The notes under the pieces are model-generated. The model saw only the letters and a list, made by a program, of their open reading frames with translations, was not told where the DNA came from and did no database searches. The translations under genes were made by a program, and so were the position numbers. Shown piece by piece: positions 43,814 through 51,943 of a stretch of DNA of 64,000 nucleotides. This DNA is from Pseudarthrobacter siccitolerans (GTDB lineage: Bacteria; Actinomycetota; Actinomycetes; Actinomycetales; Micrococcaceae). The stretch lies in contig NZ_CAQI01000044.1 of NCBI RefSeq assembly GCF_001046895.1, positions 62,001-126,000 of the forward strand, read 5' to 3'. How positions within the stretch are numbered: position 1 is the first letter of the stretch; each line of letters starts with the position of its first letter.

Positions 43814-44108
43814 GATCCTGCCAAAGCGATTCAAGCGGCCGCCTTTCCGGAACCCTGCGGGTGTCAGTCCCCGCGGTATGACGTGTCGAGCCCCAGCGTA
43901 ATACACCTTCTTCGGCCGCACCTTCAGGCGTCCTCAACATGACGGCGCAGGTCCAGGGCGCATGTTTGACGGAAAGTCGGCAACCGCTCGTATGCCCGCA
44001 TCGCCGAAGCGTACAACCTCCCCGCGAGATCGGATCGCTACCGACCACCGCGGCTCTTCGGCGATGTCATCGAAATAGTCTGGGTGCCATTGATGTAAGA
44101 AGAGAGGT

Positions 44109-45119
44109 ATGAGTGCCACTTCAAAACAACTTCCCGCTGGCTACAACTGGCGCACAGCCTTCAAGAAGGCTGACGAGCTTCCCCCGACAGCATCAGGATC
44201 CGCGAAAGCTGAGCGCGGGCGCGAATTTGAACGGATCCTCCATGGCATGTTTGAAGAATCAGGCTTGGAGCCTCGGCTGGGCTACCGCCCAAAGGGAGAA
44301 GAAATTGACGGGTCCTTCTGGTTGCACGGCCGTACCATGCTCCTTGAAGCGAAATGGACTGCGGACGCACATCCTGCCTCCAGCCTCTATCAGTTTCGGG
44401 GCAAGGTGGACGGGAAACTCGTCGGCACCCTCGGCTTGTTTGCAAGCATGGGTGGCTTCAGTACTGACGCCGTTGATGCCTTGATCGCCGGGAAGGAACT
44501 GAATCTCATCCTGATGGACGGGGACGACGTCAGGATGATTGTCGACGGCCACATGACGATTGCCGAAGCGATCAACATCAAGCTAAGAGCAGCTGGAGAG
44601 TCCGGGACCCCATTTTTTCCTCTGACGAAGTCTCCGGCTCAACCGGGGCAAGGCGGACAGGAGGTTGTCTTGGTTGAGGGACGCTTCGACGCTCGCGTGC
44701 TCGAGATGATTCGCAAAGAGTATGGCGACATGAGACCCGTGACGATTCTGCCTGCCGGTGGCCCTGGAAATATGGTCCCACTAGCCCAAGCACTGGCAAC
44801 TGAATTCGACGGTGTCGGCGGCATAACCATGATTGTGGATGGCGACGGGCTTAAGCCTCGGATCGAGAGCGATCTGCGCGAAGCTGTTGCAGGGGCTGTC
44901 GAAGGCATAGCGGCTGCGATAGTAGTTGCGCACCCGGATCTGGAAGCAATACTTGGGCTGGTCCGTCCCGATGCGCCTTGGAGCGATCGCCGCTACCTCC
45001 GGCAGATTAACGATGATCTGTTGTTGACCACGATTCAGCAAGCAGACGTTCTGACGCGAGCAAAGAGCGACCCCACCGTCTCTACCATCCTCCGTTCCAT
45101 TGGTGTCCCTGCCGTGTAA
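44109..45119 (+). CDS. PD-(D/E)xK nuclease-TOPRIM fusion, putative defence protein
   Basis: 336 aa from ATG 44,109 (AGAGAGGT upstream). Residues 30-90: RGREFERILHGMFEESGLEP, EEIDGSFWLHG and TMLLEAKWTA form the D/E-D...E-x-K pattern of an Mrr-like nuclease (Asp near 65, Glu and Lys near 78-80). Residues 183-300: EVVLVEGRFDARVLEMI (TOPRIM Glu) and GITMIVDGDGLKP (TOPRIM D-x-D) then variable helices. Both active sites appear intact. Such a two-nuclease chain is uncommon; it may be a self-sufficient DNA-cleaving defence protein. Confidence 0.78.
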   Translation: MSATSKQLPAGYNWRTAFKKADELPPTASGSAKAERGREFERILHGMFEESGLEPRLGYRPKGEEIDGSFWLHGRTMLLEAKWTADAHPASSLYQFRGKVDGKLVGTLGLFASMGGFSTDAVDALIAGKELNLILMDGDDVRMIVDGHMTIAEAINIKLRAAGESGTPFFPLTKSPAQPGQGGQEVVLVEGRFDARVLEMIRKEYGDMRPVTILPAGGPGNMVPLAQALATEFDGVGGITMIVDGDGLKPRIESDLREAVAGAVEGIAAAIVVAHPDLEAILGLVRPDAPWSDRRYLRQINDDLLLTTIQQADVLTRAKSDPTVSTILRSIGVPAV

Positions 45120-45218
45120 ACACCTTGAATCGTAACGCTGACGCAGCCGATGGACGTCCTTCTCGAACTCCCGGAGGGCTTCCTTTTGGAGACGCGCCCG
45201 TCGGTTGCACTCGCATCC

Positions 45219-45249
45219 TGTATGACAGTGGTACAGTTTGCGTCATACA
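45219..45249. promoter_or_regulatory. Inverted repeat operator upstream of the RHH-YfbU gene
   Basis: TGTATGAC (45,219-45,226) and GTCATACA (45,242-45,249) are perfect 8-bp arms with a 15-bp spacer, 19 bp before the ATG. The centre-to-centre distance of 23 bp (about two turns) suits two RHH dimers. Probably the self-operator of the downstream three-gene operon. Confidence 0.65.
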
Positions 45250-45267
45250 AGATGATTGGAGGACGCC

Positions 45268-46038
45268 ATGGCGGTTCTGAACATACGACTGGACGACCGA
45301 GTCCGCGACCAGCTCAAGGAAATGGCGGGCGACCAGGGCGTCACCCTCAGCGAGTTTGTCCGAGACCTCCTCATGGAGGCTGTCGTTCCCGTCTACGAGC
45401 GGGAGGTGAAACATGGTGACGAGCCGTCGCAAGAGAGCCTACGGATCATCGACCGGCAGATCCTCTCACTTCTGCATCGGATCCTGGGTCGCGTTCTTCC
45501 GGAAGATGCCAACGATGTCGACGGCGACCGGGAGTACCAGCTCATGCGCGCACAGATCCTCGAGGCGGGCTACACGGGTGAGTACTGGTACGAGACAGCC
45601 GGCTTCCAGACGGAGCTGTCGAAGCGCGACTGCGGTCGAGTGGCCGACATCCTCGACATGTTCCGTATCATCACCTACAGCATTGATCACCTGGCCGAGG
45701 AGGGATCTCCGGTCCACGAGAAGTTGGCGTTCGAGCTCGAGTTTCAAGGGTTCGACCACAACGACTCGCTGGAAGGCCACATGGCCAGCTACGTGGAGTT
45801 CCTGATGCGGAACGACCGCTGGACCGAGCTGAAGCCGCAGCTGAAACGCAACGACAACGGAAACTCGCACGCACGCGTGCTGGATAAGTACATGCGGATG
45901 CTGGGCGAGTACCGACGGATCATGGACAGCCGCGGACGCGGATTCAGCCGCATGGACCACCTCCTGTCCGGGGAAGAGTTGAAGCAGATTTCCGCGGCAC
46001 GCATCCACCCCTCGAACAGGAAGAACGCGCAGGGCTGA
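45268..46038 (+). CDS. Ribbon-helix-helix / YfbU-family fusion protein
   Basis: 256 aa from ATG 45,268 (TTGGAGGACGCC upstream). Residues 1-40: MAVLNIRLDDRVRDQLKEMA ... GVTLSEFVRDLLMEAV is a CopG/Arc-type RHH DNA-binding domain. Residues about 60-235 resemble YfbU: LHRILG, QLMRAQILEAGYTGEY, DCGRVADILDMFRIITYS, LEFQGFDHNDSLEGHMASYVEF and YMRMLGEYRRIMD. E. coli YfbU is linked to MazF-induced death. Here it precedes a degenerate ImmA-like and a PIN-like protein and probably serves as the operon's DNA-binding regulator or antitoxin. Confidence 0.8.
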   Translation: MAVLNIRLDDRVRDQLKEMAGDQGVTLSEFVRDLLMEAVVPVYEREVKHGDEPSQESLRIIDRQILSLLHRILGRVLPEDANDVDGDREYQLMRAQILEAGYTGEYWYETAGFQTELSKRDCGRVADILDMFRIITYSIDHLAEEGSPVHEKLAFELEFQGFDHNDSLEGHMASYVEFLMRNDRWTELKPQLKRNDNGNSHARVLDKYMRMLGEYRRIMDSRGRGFSRMDHLLSGEELKQISAARIHPSNRKNAQG

Positions 46039-46040
46039 CG

Positions 46041-46199
46041 GTGGAGCGATCGCGTGTTGCATTCTTGGAGCAGCAGTACCTGATTGGCAACGCCGAGGGC
46101 GCGCTCGCGCCTCCGCGAAGTGGGGGCACCACAGACCACGAGGCACCGCGCATTAACTCTGCCGCGTTCCATCGAGAGGACCAAGGAAATGACGATTGA
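46041..46199 (+). CDS. Possible 52-aa protein between RHH-YfbU and ImmA-like genes
   Basis: GTG 46,041, 2 bp after the upstream stop, opens VERSRVAFLEQQYLIGNAEG and ends in a TGA inside the next gene. Without it there is a 150-bp gap in an otherwise tight operon. No homology recognised; may be chance. Confidence 0.25.
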   Translation: MERSRVAFLEQQYLIGNAEGALAPPRSGGTTDHEAPRINSAAFHREDQGNDD

Positions 46200-47364
46200 C
46201 GTCCTCCTGAACGGGACGCGAACCCCCATCGACGAAGAGGTGTTCACCGCACTCCTGGACAACTCGGTCGCCAGTACCTACGCGGCCTACGGGAAGGCGA
46301 TCGCGTCCTCCTCGATCGACTTCACCGACCTCGTCTTCCTGGCCCGGAAGGGTGAGATCCCATACGTGCTCTTCTTCGCCCCACTGCCGGTCGTCGAGGC
46401 CCAGATCAAGGCGAAATCGGAGAAACTCCTGAGCGGCCTCACCAAAGAGACCTTCTCCGTGAACTCCCGCGACAGGGTGAACCTGAGGGACGTCGAGTTG
46501 ATCGTCAAGGATCTCCTGCGGAAGCAAGAACTGCTGAAGAAGAACGACAAGACGCTTACGCCAAACAGGATCGTCGGTCTGCTCGGCAAGCCTGGAAGGT
46601 CGGTCGAGGAGGACGCCGGCAAGCTGATGGACGCCCTCGGGCTCTCGCACGATTCGATCCGATCGGTGCGCAAGAAGGAGGACGCGCTCGAACTGCTGAT
46701 CGCACGGCTGGAGACGAACCAGGTTCTCGTGTCGCGCAGCGTCAACAACTTCATGCCGCAAAGGATTACCGGTGTGAAGTTCAGCGGCATGACAGTCAAG
46801 GACGCGAAGGTGCCGTACATCTTCCTCTCCGGCGGGGACCATGGCGACTATCAGGAGCCCGCAGGGCGCATGGTCTTCACGCTCGCTCTGATGAGCGTGC
46901 TCGTGGCGCGGAGGATCTTCGCACCCGTGACATATGACGGTTCCAGCACAGGGTCCGACGTGGGGCGGGAGTACGACATCGTTGGGGCCATGCTCATGCC
47001 AAAGCAGGAGTTCCGCGGCGCGTCTTTTGGGTCGCTGGATGACGTGAAGGCCGGTGCCGATGTGTTCAAGGTGACGCCGAGCGCAATGGCTGTGCGGGCG
47101 ATGCGGCTCGGGATGATCACCCCCGAAGTGGCTGCTTCCCATCTGCAGGAGCTGAGACGCGAGTACGCGCAGCGCGCGAAGACGCAGGCGCGGCAACCGA
47201 AGGCCGTCAATGCCGTGCGCAAGTACAACGGGCGCGAGCTCTCGCGGCGGATGCTCGACGTGCTGGACGCGGGGCAGATCTCCAAGAGGGAATTCTGTCG
47301 GGTCGTCTGCCTGCGCCACATCAAGCCCCACCAGATCAACGACTTCCGCGAGGCTCTCCGATGA
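46189..47364 (+). CDS. ImmA/IrrE-like protein lacking the HExxH metal motif
   Basis: 391 aa from ATG 46,189. The N-terminal half is helical (VEAQIKAKSEKLLSGL). The middle resembles COG2856/ImmA proteins: VPYIFLSGGD, then PAGRMVFTLALMSVL where active members have R-x-x-F-T-L-A-H-E-x-G-H, then EYDIVGAMLMPKQEFRG (normally E-x-x-A-x-x-x-A-x-x-L-L-M-P). Both zinc His residues and the Glu are gone, so it should not be a protease. Its TGA overlaps the ATG of the PIN-like gene. ImmA-like plus PIN pairs behave as toxin-antitoxin modules elsewhere; this could be an antitoxin scaffold. Confidence 0.7.
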   Translation: MTIDVLLNGTRTPIDEEVFTALLDNSVASTYAAYGKAIASSSIDFTDLVFLARKGEIPYVLFFAPLPVVEAQIKAKSEKLLSGLTKETFSVNSRDRVNLRDVELIVKDLLRKQELLKKNDKTLTPNRIVGLLGKPGRSVEEDAGKLMDALGLSHDSIRSVRKKEDALELLIARLETNQVLVSRSVNNFMPQRITGVKFSGMTVKDAKVPYIFLSGGDHGDYQEPAGRMVFTLALMSVLVARRIFAPVTYDGSSTGSDVGREYDIVGAMLMPKQEFRGASFGSLDDVKAGADVFKVTPSAMAVRAMRLGMITPEVAASHLQELRREYAQRAKTQARQPKAVNAVRKYNGRELSRRMLDVLDAGQISKREFCRVVCLRHIKPHQINDFREALR

Positions 47365-47822
47365 ACGGCTACGGGCACGTATACGTGATCGACAACAACG
47401 CCCTGTCGGTCGTCAACCGCGAGCACCGAGGCAGCGACTTCTTCAAACAGCACTGCCGCATTCCAAGCGAGGTACTCCACGAGGCCGAGGGGTTCCCTGA
47501 CATCGAGGAGCTGAAGCACCTCGAATATCCAACCACCGTGAGCGTCCTCGCACTGCTCACCGAGGTCATGGCGTCGGTGCCCGTTGGCGATACAAAGCTC
47601 GTAGATCTTTACGCCAACCTCGGCAACGCCGACCCGCTGGTCGTCGCCTGCGCACTGGACGGCCAGCGCGGCGACGCAGACAAGCTGTTCGCGCCGGCGT
47701 GGACCGTTGTTTCGGGCGACAAGGCGGTGCAAGCCAAGGCGACTGAGTTTGGGCTCGCGGTGATAACCAATCAGGAGTTCCTCGCTGTTCTGGAACCCGG
47801 GAGACCCGATGGTGGCGACTGA
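47361..47822 (+). CDS. PIN-domain-like protein (DUF4411-type), probable toxin
   Basis: 153 aa. VYVIDNNALSVVN has the first acidic residue of a PIN domain (canonical D-x-S/N), IPSEVLHEAEG the second (Glu), NADPLVVACAL the third (Asp) and WTVVSGDKAVQAKATEFGL the fourth (Asp). Thus all four PIN acidic positions are plausible, meaning a metal-dependent RNase. Overlaps the ImmA-like gene by 4 bp (ATGA). Paired arrangement of PIN toxin downstream of its partner. Confidence 0.75.
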   Translation: MNGYGHVYVIDNNALSVVNREHRGSDFFKQHCRIPSEVLHEAEGFPDIEELKHLEYPTTVSVLALLTEVMASVPVGDTKLVDLYANLGNADPLVVACALDGQRGDADKLFAPAWTVVSGDKAVQAKATEFGLAVITNQEFLAVLEPGRPDGGD

Positions 47823-47958
47823 CGCCGACAGTCCGCTCACGAATGAGAACACCAACAGGAGCGACTCACGCAAGCAGTGGGACGCACCACAAGCATTGGC
47901 GACCCTCGCCACCACGCCGGGAGCAAAAGGAGCCCACCCAACACGACGCTGGCAACAA

Positions 47959-50900
47959 CTAGGCCGTTGCGGTTCCTTCCCCGCGATCGCTGTTGTCTTC
48001 GCTGTCAAGGGAGGCTGGCAGGTCAAGGAAGGAGAGCAGGTTGCCGTGCTCGTCCATACAGTCGAGCAGGTCTCGATGTGGAACGTCATCGACGGCGTAC
48101 CGGTACCGGCGCACGAGGAGATCCCGCATCGCATACTCGCCGGGCGATTCTGATCGTCCCCGTAGATCCCATCGGCGGGCTACGGCGGCCGCTTGGATGG
48201 CCGCATACATGTTGACCTCTTCGTCGGCGAACTCGGATAAGGGGATTTCCGGGGACGACTCTGTCTCGGGTTCACGTGCAAGTTGAAATGCCCGCTTGGG
48301 ATCTCCTCCGCCGATCTGCATCCCGGCATGTTTCATCCGACAGTTCATTGCGATGTTGACCAAGGTGACAAGAATCTGCCAGTCGAGCCACCCCTCGTTG
48401 CGCAGCCGCACAATAGTAGCCCTGCCGGCTTCGTCGGAGAGAAGGCGCGGGAGCGTTAGCCGCAAGGAATCATAGGCGACTTCGTAGCGTTCGCGGATAG
48501 CCTGAAGTGACTCAGCTCGATGGTAGCCCGGTCCCTTGGCGGTGGAAGGTGAGAGATGCTCCGGTTCTGCGGGACGGAAGGCTTTGGACGACGATGGTCT
48601 GCCGGCGCTGGCGCAGCGGGTGTAGTGATCGTCGTCCAGCAGGGCCGCAATCTCTTCGTAGGGGCGTCCAATGGATACCTTGTGGATGATGCCGCCCTTG
48701 AAGAGCGGTTCCAGGAGATTTTGGAGCTCGTCAGGCGGGCGCACGTGGACAGAATGCAGTAGCTGGAAACACAAAGCTAGGGTTCTTGGGGTCCGCGTTT
48801 CAGGCTCCGTCACTGAGCTAGAGAGGACAACGCCGGCCACAATCTCGGGTTGCGACTCGTCTATGGCGAACTGGTCATCTTGTGCACTCGTATCGGGTTG
48901 AACGTCAACGTTGATGCGGACAGTGCTGCGGATCAGGACCGGATTCATTGGCGCGATGTCAGCCAAGACGATTTGCAGGGCTGCCACGAAGCCTTCGGCT
49001 GTCAACACCGTGTCCCGGTTGTTGTCGAACTCGATGATCCAGCGGACGCCGAGGGCCTGGAAGTCGATAATTCGTCCGTCGCCGATGTCGCCAAAGAGCG
49101 GGCCCGCGAGCTGATCGACGGCCCTGGCCTGAAACTCGTCCTCGGTCAGCTCAAACGAGGAGTCGCCGTACTCGACCACTTCGACCAGCTGCTCGTACCA
49201 TTCCGTTGTCCGATGAGCGGCTTCGATGAGCGGCTCGAGTTCCGGCCAGAAGCTGCGAATTGCTGCCAGTTCCAATGTTGCATTGGTGCGGTGGGCGGCG
49301 AGCTCGCGGTACTTATCGTCGTTGAACGGATCAACGAGCAGTTGGGCACGGGCGAGGAGCGCAATCTCGGTCAGCGCGGCACCGTCGATCCAAGTACCTG
49401 CATGCTGAGCGTGCGCGGCTGCTTCCAACAGTGCCTTTGGGACGTGCGCCTTCACGTCAGCATCTTCACTCTGAAAAGCCAATGCAGCCGCGGTACATGT
49501 GTACATCTTCGCGGCAAGCATCAAGCCAAGATCGGCGTACAACTTGCCCAGATAGCGCATCGTCAGGATCGATCCGTAGATGGTGTCGCCGTTGAACCAC
49601 CTCACCTTCGCGATGTGCAGTTCGGCCAGTGCCTTCAACGGCTGGCCGGCCCGAACGAATGCCATTCCACGGTCTCGGCATCGTTGGGCAACCGCGGCAT
49701 CGCCCTGCACGCCGGCTTGCGCGAGGTCGAGACCGTCACGAATCTTCTCGTAACCCGGGTAGTTGGAAACCACCGGTGCGAACAGCGTGAACACACGGGC
49801 AAGAACACTTGATGAGTACGCCCGGGCCTTCGGCAGCAGATCCACCACCTGCTCCAGGCACACCATTGCAGCACCGACATCAAAGAGGTAAGACTCTGGC
49901 ATAGCGGTGGTGTCCACCGCACCTTCGTCCAGCTGCCCGCCAGCGCTCGAAGCGACCTCGGCGGGCTTCGGCTTGCCCTCGGCCGTCTCGATACGTTCCC
50001 ACTCCGGGGCGAGGTATGCACAGGCCAGCGTTCCTACCAACGACACGGAGCGCACCGGGTGCGTAGCCGGATCCGCTGCCTCGATCAGATCCGTCAAGTG
50101 TGCTCGCAGCCTTGCCATTGCCCCAGAAATCTCGGAGGCTTCCGCTTTCGCAACGCCCGAGATCCACATGGTTCCCCAGTAGGACACAAGCGTCACCGCA
50201 TCATCGACAATGTTCGGCTGCACGCTTGTGCAGGCATAGTCCACCGCACGGCGCACCAGGTCTTCGATTCCGGCAGCTGTTCCCATGCCCCGGAACCGTG
50301 CCACGGCCATCTCATAGCAGGCGCTGAAGCCCAGCTCTGTGTCCGAGCCCCCATCGGAGTCAGCGAGGAACGCTCCCATGAAGTCCAGCCACTCCGGCAG
50401 GTCGGAGTTTGTGTTCTCATCCCACATCGCATGCCGAAGTCCGTGAATCACTTCTCCCTGCACCGCTGGCGTTAGGGCTATAGGTCCGTTGTTTTTCCGT
50501 AAGCCCTCGAGCAATTCGGCATACCACTGCGGTGCGGGTTCTTTCTCCGGCGGCGGGACCAGGTGGGAAGGAAGCTCCAGATAGTGCCGTGCGACCCAAA
50601 TCAAGTCTTGCTGAGCCAGGAACGTCGCAATGTCGCCACCGCAGAAAATGTCGAGTGTTACCCCGTACGATGCCCGGGCGGTCTGCTGCAGCTCGTGGGT
50701 GATCCCCTCGGAAATGGGGTGCACGCTGAAGAACGCCACATGTTCGACCGGTGCGGCGTTTTCGGCGCAGATACCCGTAAGGTCGTTGAGGACCTTTTGC
50801 TTCAGGCCCGTGCTCTGAACAGTGCAGGCCACGACCACCGGAGAGGTCGAGGCCGCAGCCGCGAAGCCTGCCGCATGCGGAAGCTCGTTCGGAAGCCGGG

Positions 50901-51096
50901 TCTTGAAGGACTCCGCGTCCCGCTGCTGATCGCCACTGGAACTGACTGGTCCTGTCGCGATCAGGATGTTTGAGCTGATGCGTTTCTGAGCAACCCGAGT
51001 GGCGATCTCTTCAAATCGGTGATGCTCGTTCCGGGACGAGAGTTCGTTTAGGCGGAACCGGATGTAGGCTTCCGCCTCGGGGATATGCTCAGTCAC
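47959..51096 (-). CDS. Large (1045 aa) nuclease-like protein with helical repeats, putative defence effector
   Basis: From GTG 51,096. Residues about 5-110 look like a restriction-endonuclease fold: AYIRFRLNELSSRNEHHRFE, then GPVSSSGDQQRDAESF (G-G-D-x-G-R-D-like acidic loop near 60) and SPVVVACTVQSTGLKQKVL (usual ...E/Q-x-K strand, here C-T-V-Q, with no obvious catalytic Lys). Residues 200-700 are TPR-like helices (AGQPLKALAELHIAKVRW, YLGKLYADLGLMLAAKMY). The C-terminal 250 residues are unfamiliar. Large sensor-plus-nuclease chains of this kind are common in defence islands. It is convergent with the PIN operon; possibly a one-gene system. Confidence 0.62.
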   Translation of the reverse strand: MTEHIPEAEAYIRFRLNELSSRNEHHRFEEIATRVAQKRISSNILIATGPVSSSGDQQRDAESFKTRLPNELPHAAGFAAAASTSPVVVACTVQSTGLKQKVLNDLTGICAENAAPVEHVAFFSVHPISEGITHELQQTARASYGVTLDIFCGGDIATFLAQQDLIWVARHYLELPSHLVPPPEKEPAPQWYAELLEGLRKNNGPIALTPAVQGEVIHGLRHAMWDENTNSDLPEWLDFMGAFLADSDGGSDTELGFSACYEMAVARFRGMGTAAGIEDLVRRAVDYACTSVQPNIVDDAVTLVSYWGTMWISGVAKAEASEISGAMARLRAHLTDLIEAADPATHPVRSVSLVGTLACAYLAPEWERIETAEGKPKPAEVASSAGGQLDEGAVDTTAMPESYLFDVGAAMVCLEQVVDLLPKARAYSSSVLARVFTLFAPVVSNYPGYEKIRDGLDLAQAGVQGDAAVAQRCRDRGMAFVRAGQPLKALAELHIAKVRWFNGDTIYGSILTMRYLGKLYADLGLMLAAKMYTCTAAALAFQSEDADVKAHVPKALLEAAAHAQHAGTWIDGAALTEIALLARAQLLVDPFNDDKYRELAAHRTNATLELAAIRSFWPELEPLIEAAHRTTEWYEQLVEVVEYGDSSFELTEDEFQARAVDQLAGPLFGDIGDGRIIDFQALGVRWIIEFDNNRDTVLTAEGFVAALQIVLADIAPMNPVLIRSTVRINVDVQPDTSAQDDQFAIDESQPEIVAGVVLSSSVTEPETRTPRTLALCFQLLHSVHVRPPDELQNLLEPLFKGGIIHKVSIGRPYEEIAALLDDDHYTRCASAGRPSSSKAFRPAEPEHLSPSTAKGPGYHRAESLQAIRERYEVAYDSLRLTLPRLLSDEAGRATIVRLRNEGWLDWQILVTLVNIAMNCRMKHAGMQIGGGDPKRAFQLAREPETESSPEIPLSEFADEEVNMYAAIQAAAVARRWDLRGRSESPGEYAMRDLLVRRYRYAVDDVPHRDLLDCMDEHGNLLSFLDLPASLDSEDNSDRGEGTATA

Positions 51097-51438
51097 GCGT
51101 CCATTCTCTCGTATCGCTATCTACCCCGATTCGCTGCAGACCCGCAGCCCAGACATTTTCGCGGAGAGCACAAGCGCAGTATCCGAAAACCAGTATCTTT
51201 TACCCCGGTTATCACTGGCAACTTGATGGCGAGGCGGCCGTAGCACGCACTCTTGAGGCATGCATACTTAGGGGCGTAGACCCGGAGGGCCGACGAAGAG
51301 CAGGTGATGCTCTGGCGCGCCTAACGGTGGGTAGCAAAATGGTGCTCTGACCTGCGGTTCGCCTCAGAAACCAGAATATTCTGGCCTAATATCTGCCTCT
51401 GACGCCGCGGTCGGGTGGGTGCAGTCCACGCTCAGCCA
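51097..51438. other. 340 bp without a gene at the right end of element 2
   Basis: AT-richer intergenic DNA between the 1045-aa gene start and the replacement methyltransferase 3' end. It should contain the promoter of the 1045-aa gene. The only structure seen is the perfect 14-bp palindrome CCAGAATATTCTGG at 51,372-51,385. Confidence 0.5.
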
Positions 51439-51943
51439 CTACCTGGTCGCGTAGAACGCCACAGCAGAGGAAGCCGCGACATTGAGCGAGTCCACGCCGT
51501 TCATCATCGGGATAGTTACGCGCGCGTCGAGGGCCTGATCGGTTTCAGGCCTCAATCCCTCACCCTCTGTGCCGAAGACCAGCGCGAGGTTCTGGTGGTC
51601 CTGCGCTACCAGCTCATCAAGGGTGATGGCACCTTCACCGAGCGACATACCGGCCACGAAATAGCCCGCTTCCTTGAGTACCTCAAGGTCCCCAGGCCAC
51701 GACTCGATCCGCGTCCACGGGACCTGAAACACCGTGCCCATCGAGACGCGGATGGAACGTCGGTAAAGCGGGTCGGCACACTGTGGCGAGACCAGGACAG
51801 CGTCGACGCCGATGGCTGCGGCGCTCCGGAAAATCGCCCCAACGTTCGTGTGATCTGTAAGATTCTCAAGGACCGCGATCCGTGATCGTCCTCGTAGCTG
51901 AGCGGTTTCCTGCCCTTGTACTTTGGAACCACTGACCTTGGTG
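51439..51943 (-). repeat. 505-bp direct repeat copy 2: replacement 3' end of the methyltransferase gene
   Basis: Matches 36,728-37,232 at 491 of 505 positions with an identical encoded protein. This copy is the one now joined in frame to the host N-terminal half. Confidence 0.95.

Larger units (their letters stand above)
37233..51943. mobile_element. Accessory element 2, 14.7 kb defence-rich, recombinase-less
   Basis: From junction B to junction C (TTGGTG 51,938-51,943). It carries at least eight intact genes, one pseudogene and a second replacement 3' end of the target gene at its right end, which now completes the host gene. The left end matches that of element 1 (14 of 16 bases). No recombinase-like protein is visible. 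Gene orientation is mixed, and the cargo looks like several defence modules plus an oxidoreductase. Confidence 0.85.

Noticed and set aside
33528..51438. Search for an integrase, serine recombinase, transposase or relaxase in the two elements
   Set aside because: Every sizeable frame on both strands was read. None shows a tyrosine-recombinase R-H-R-Y pattern, a serine-recombinase catalytic domain or a DDE core. The nuclease-like proteins (sce7726, TOPRIM fusion, 1045-aa) do not resemble recombinases.
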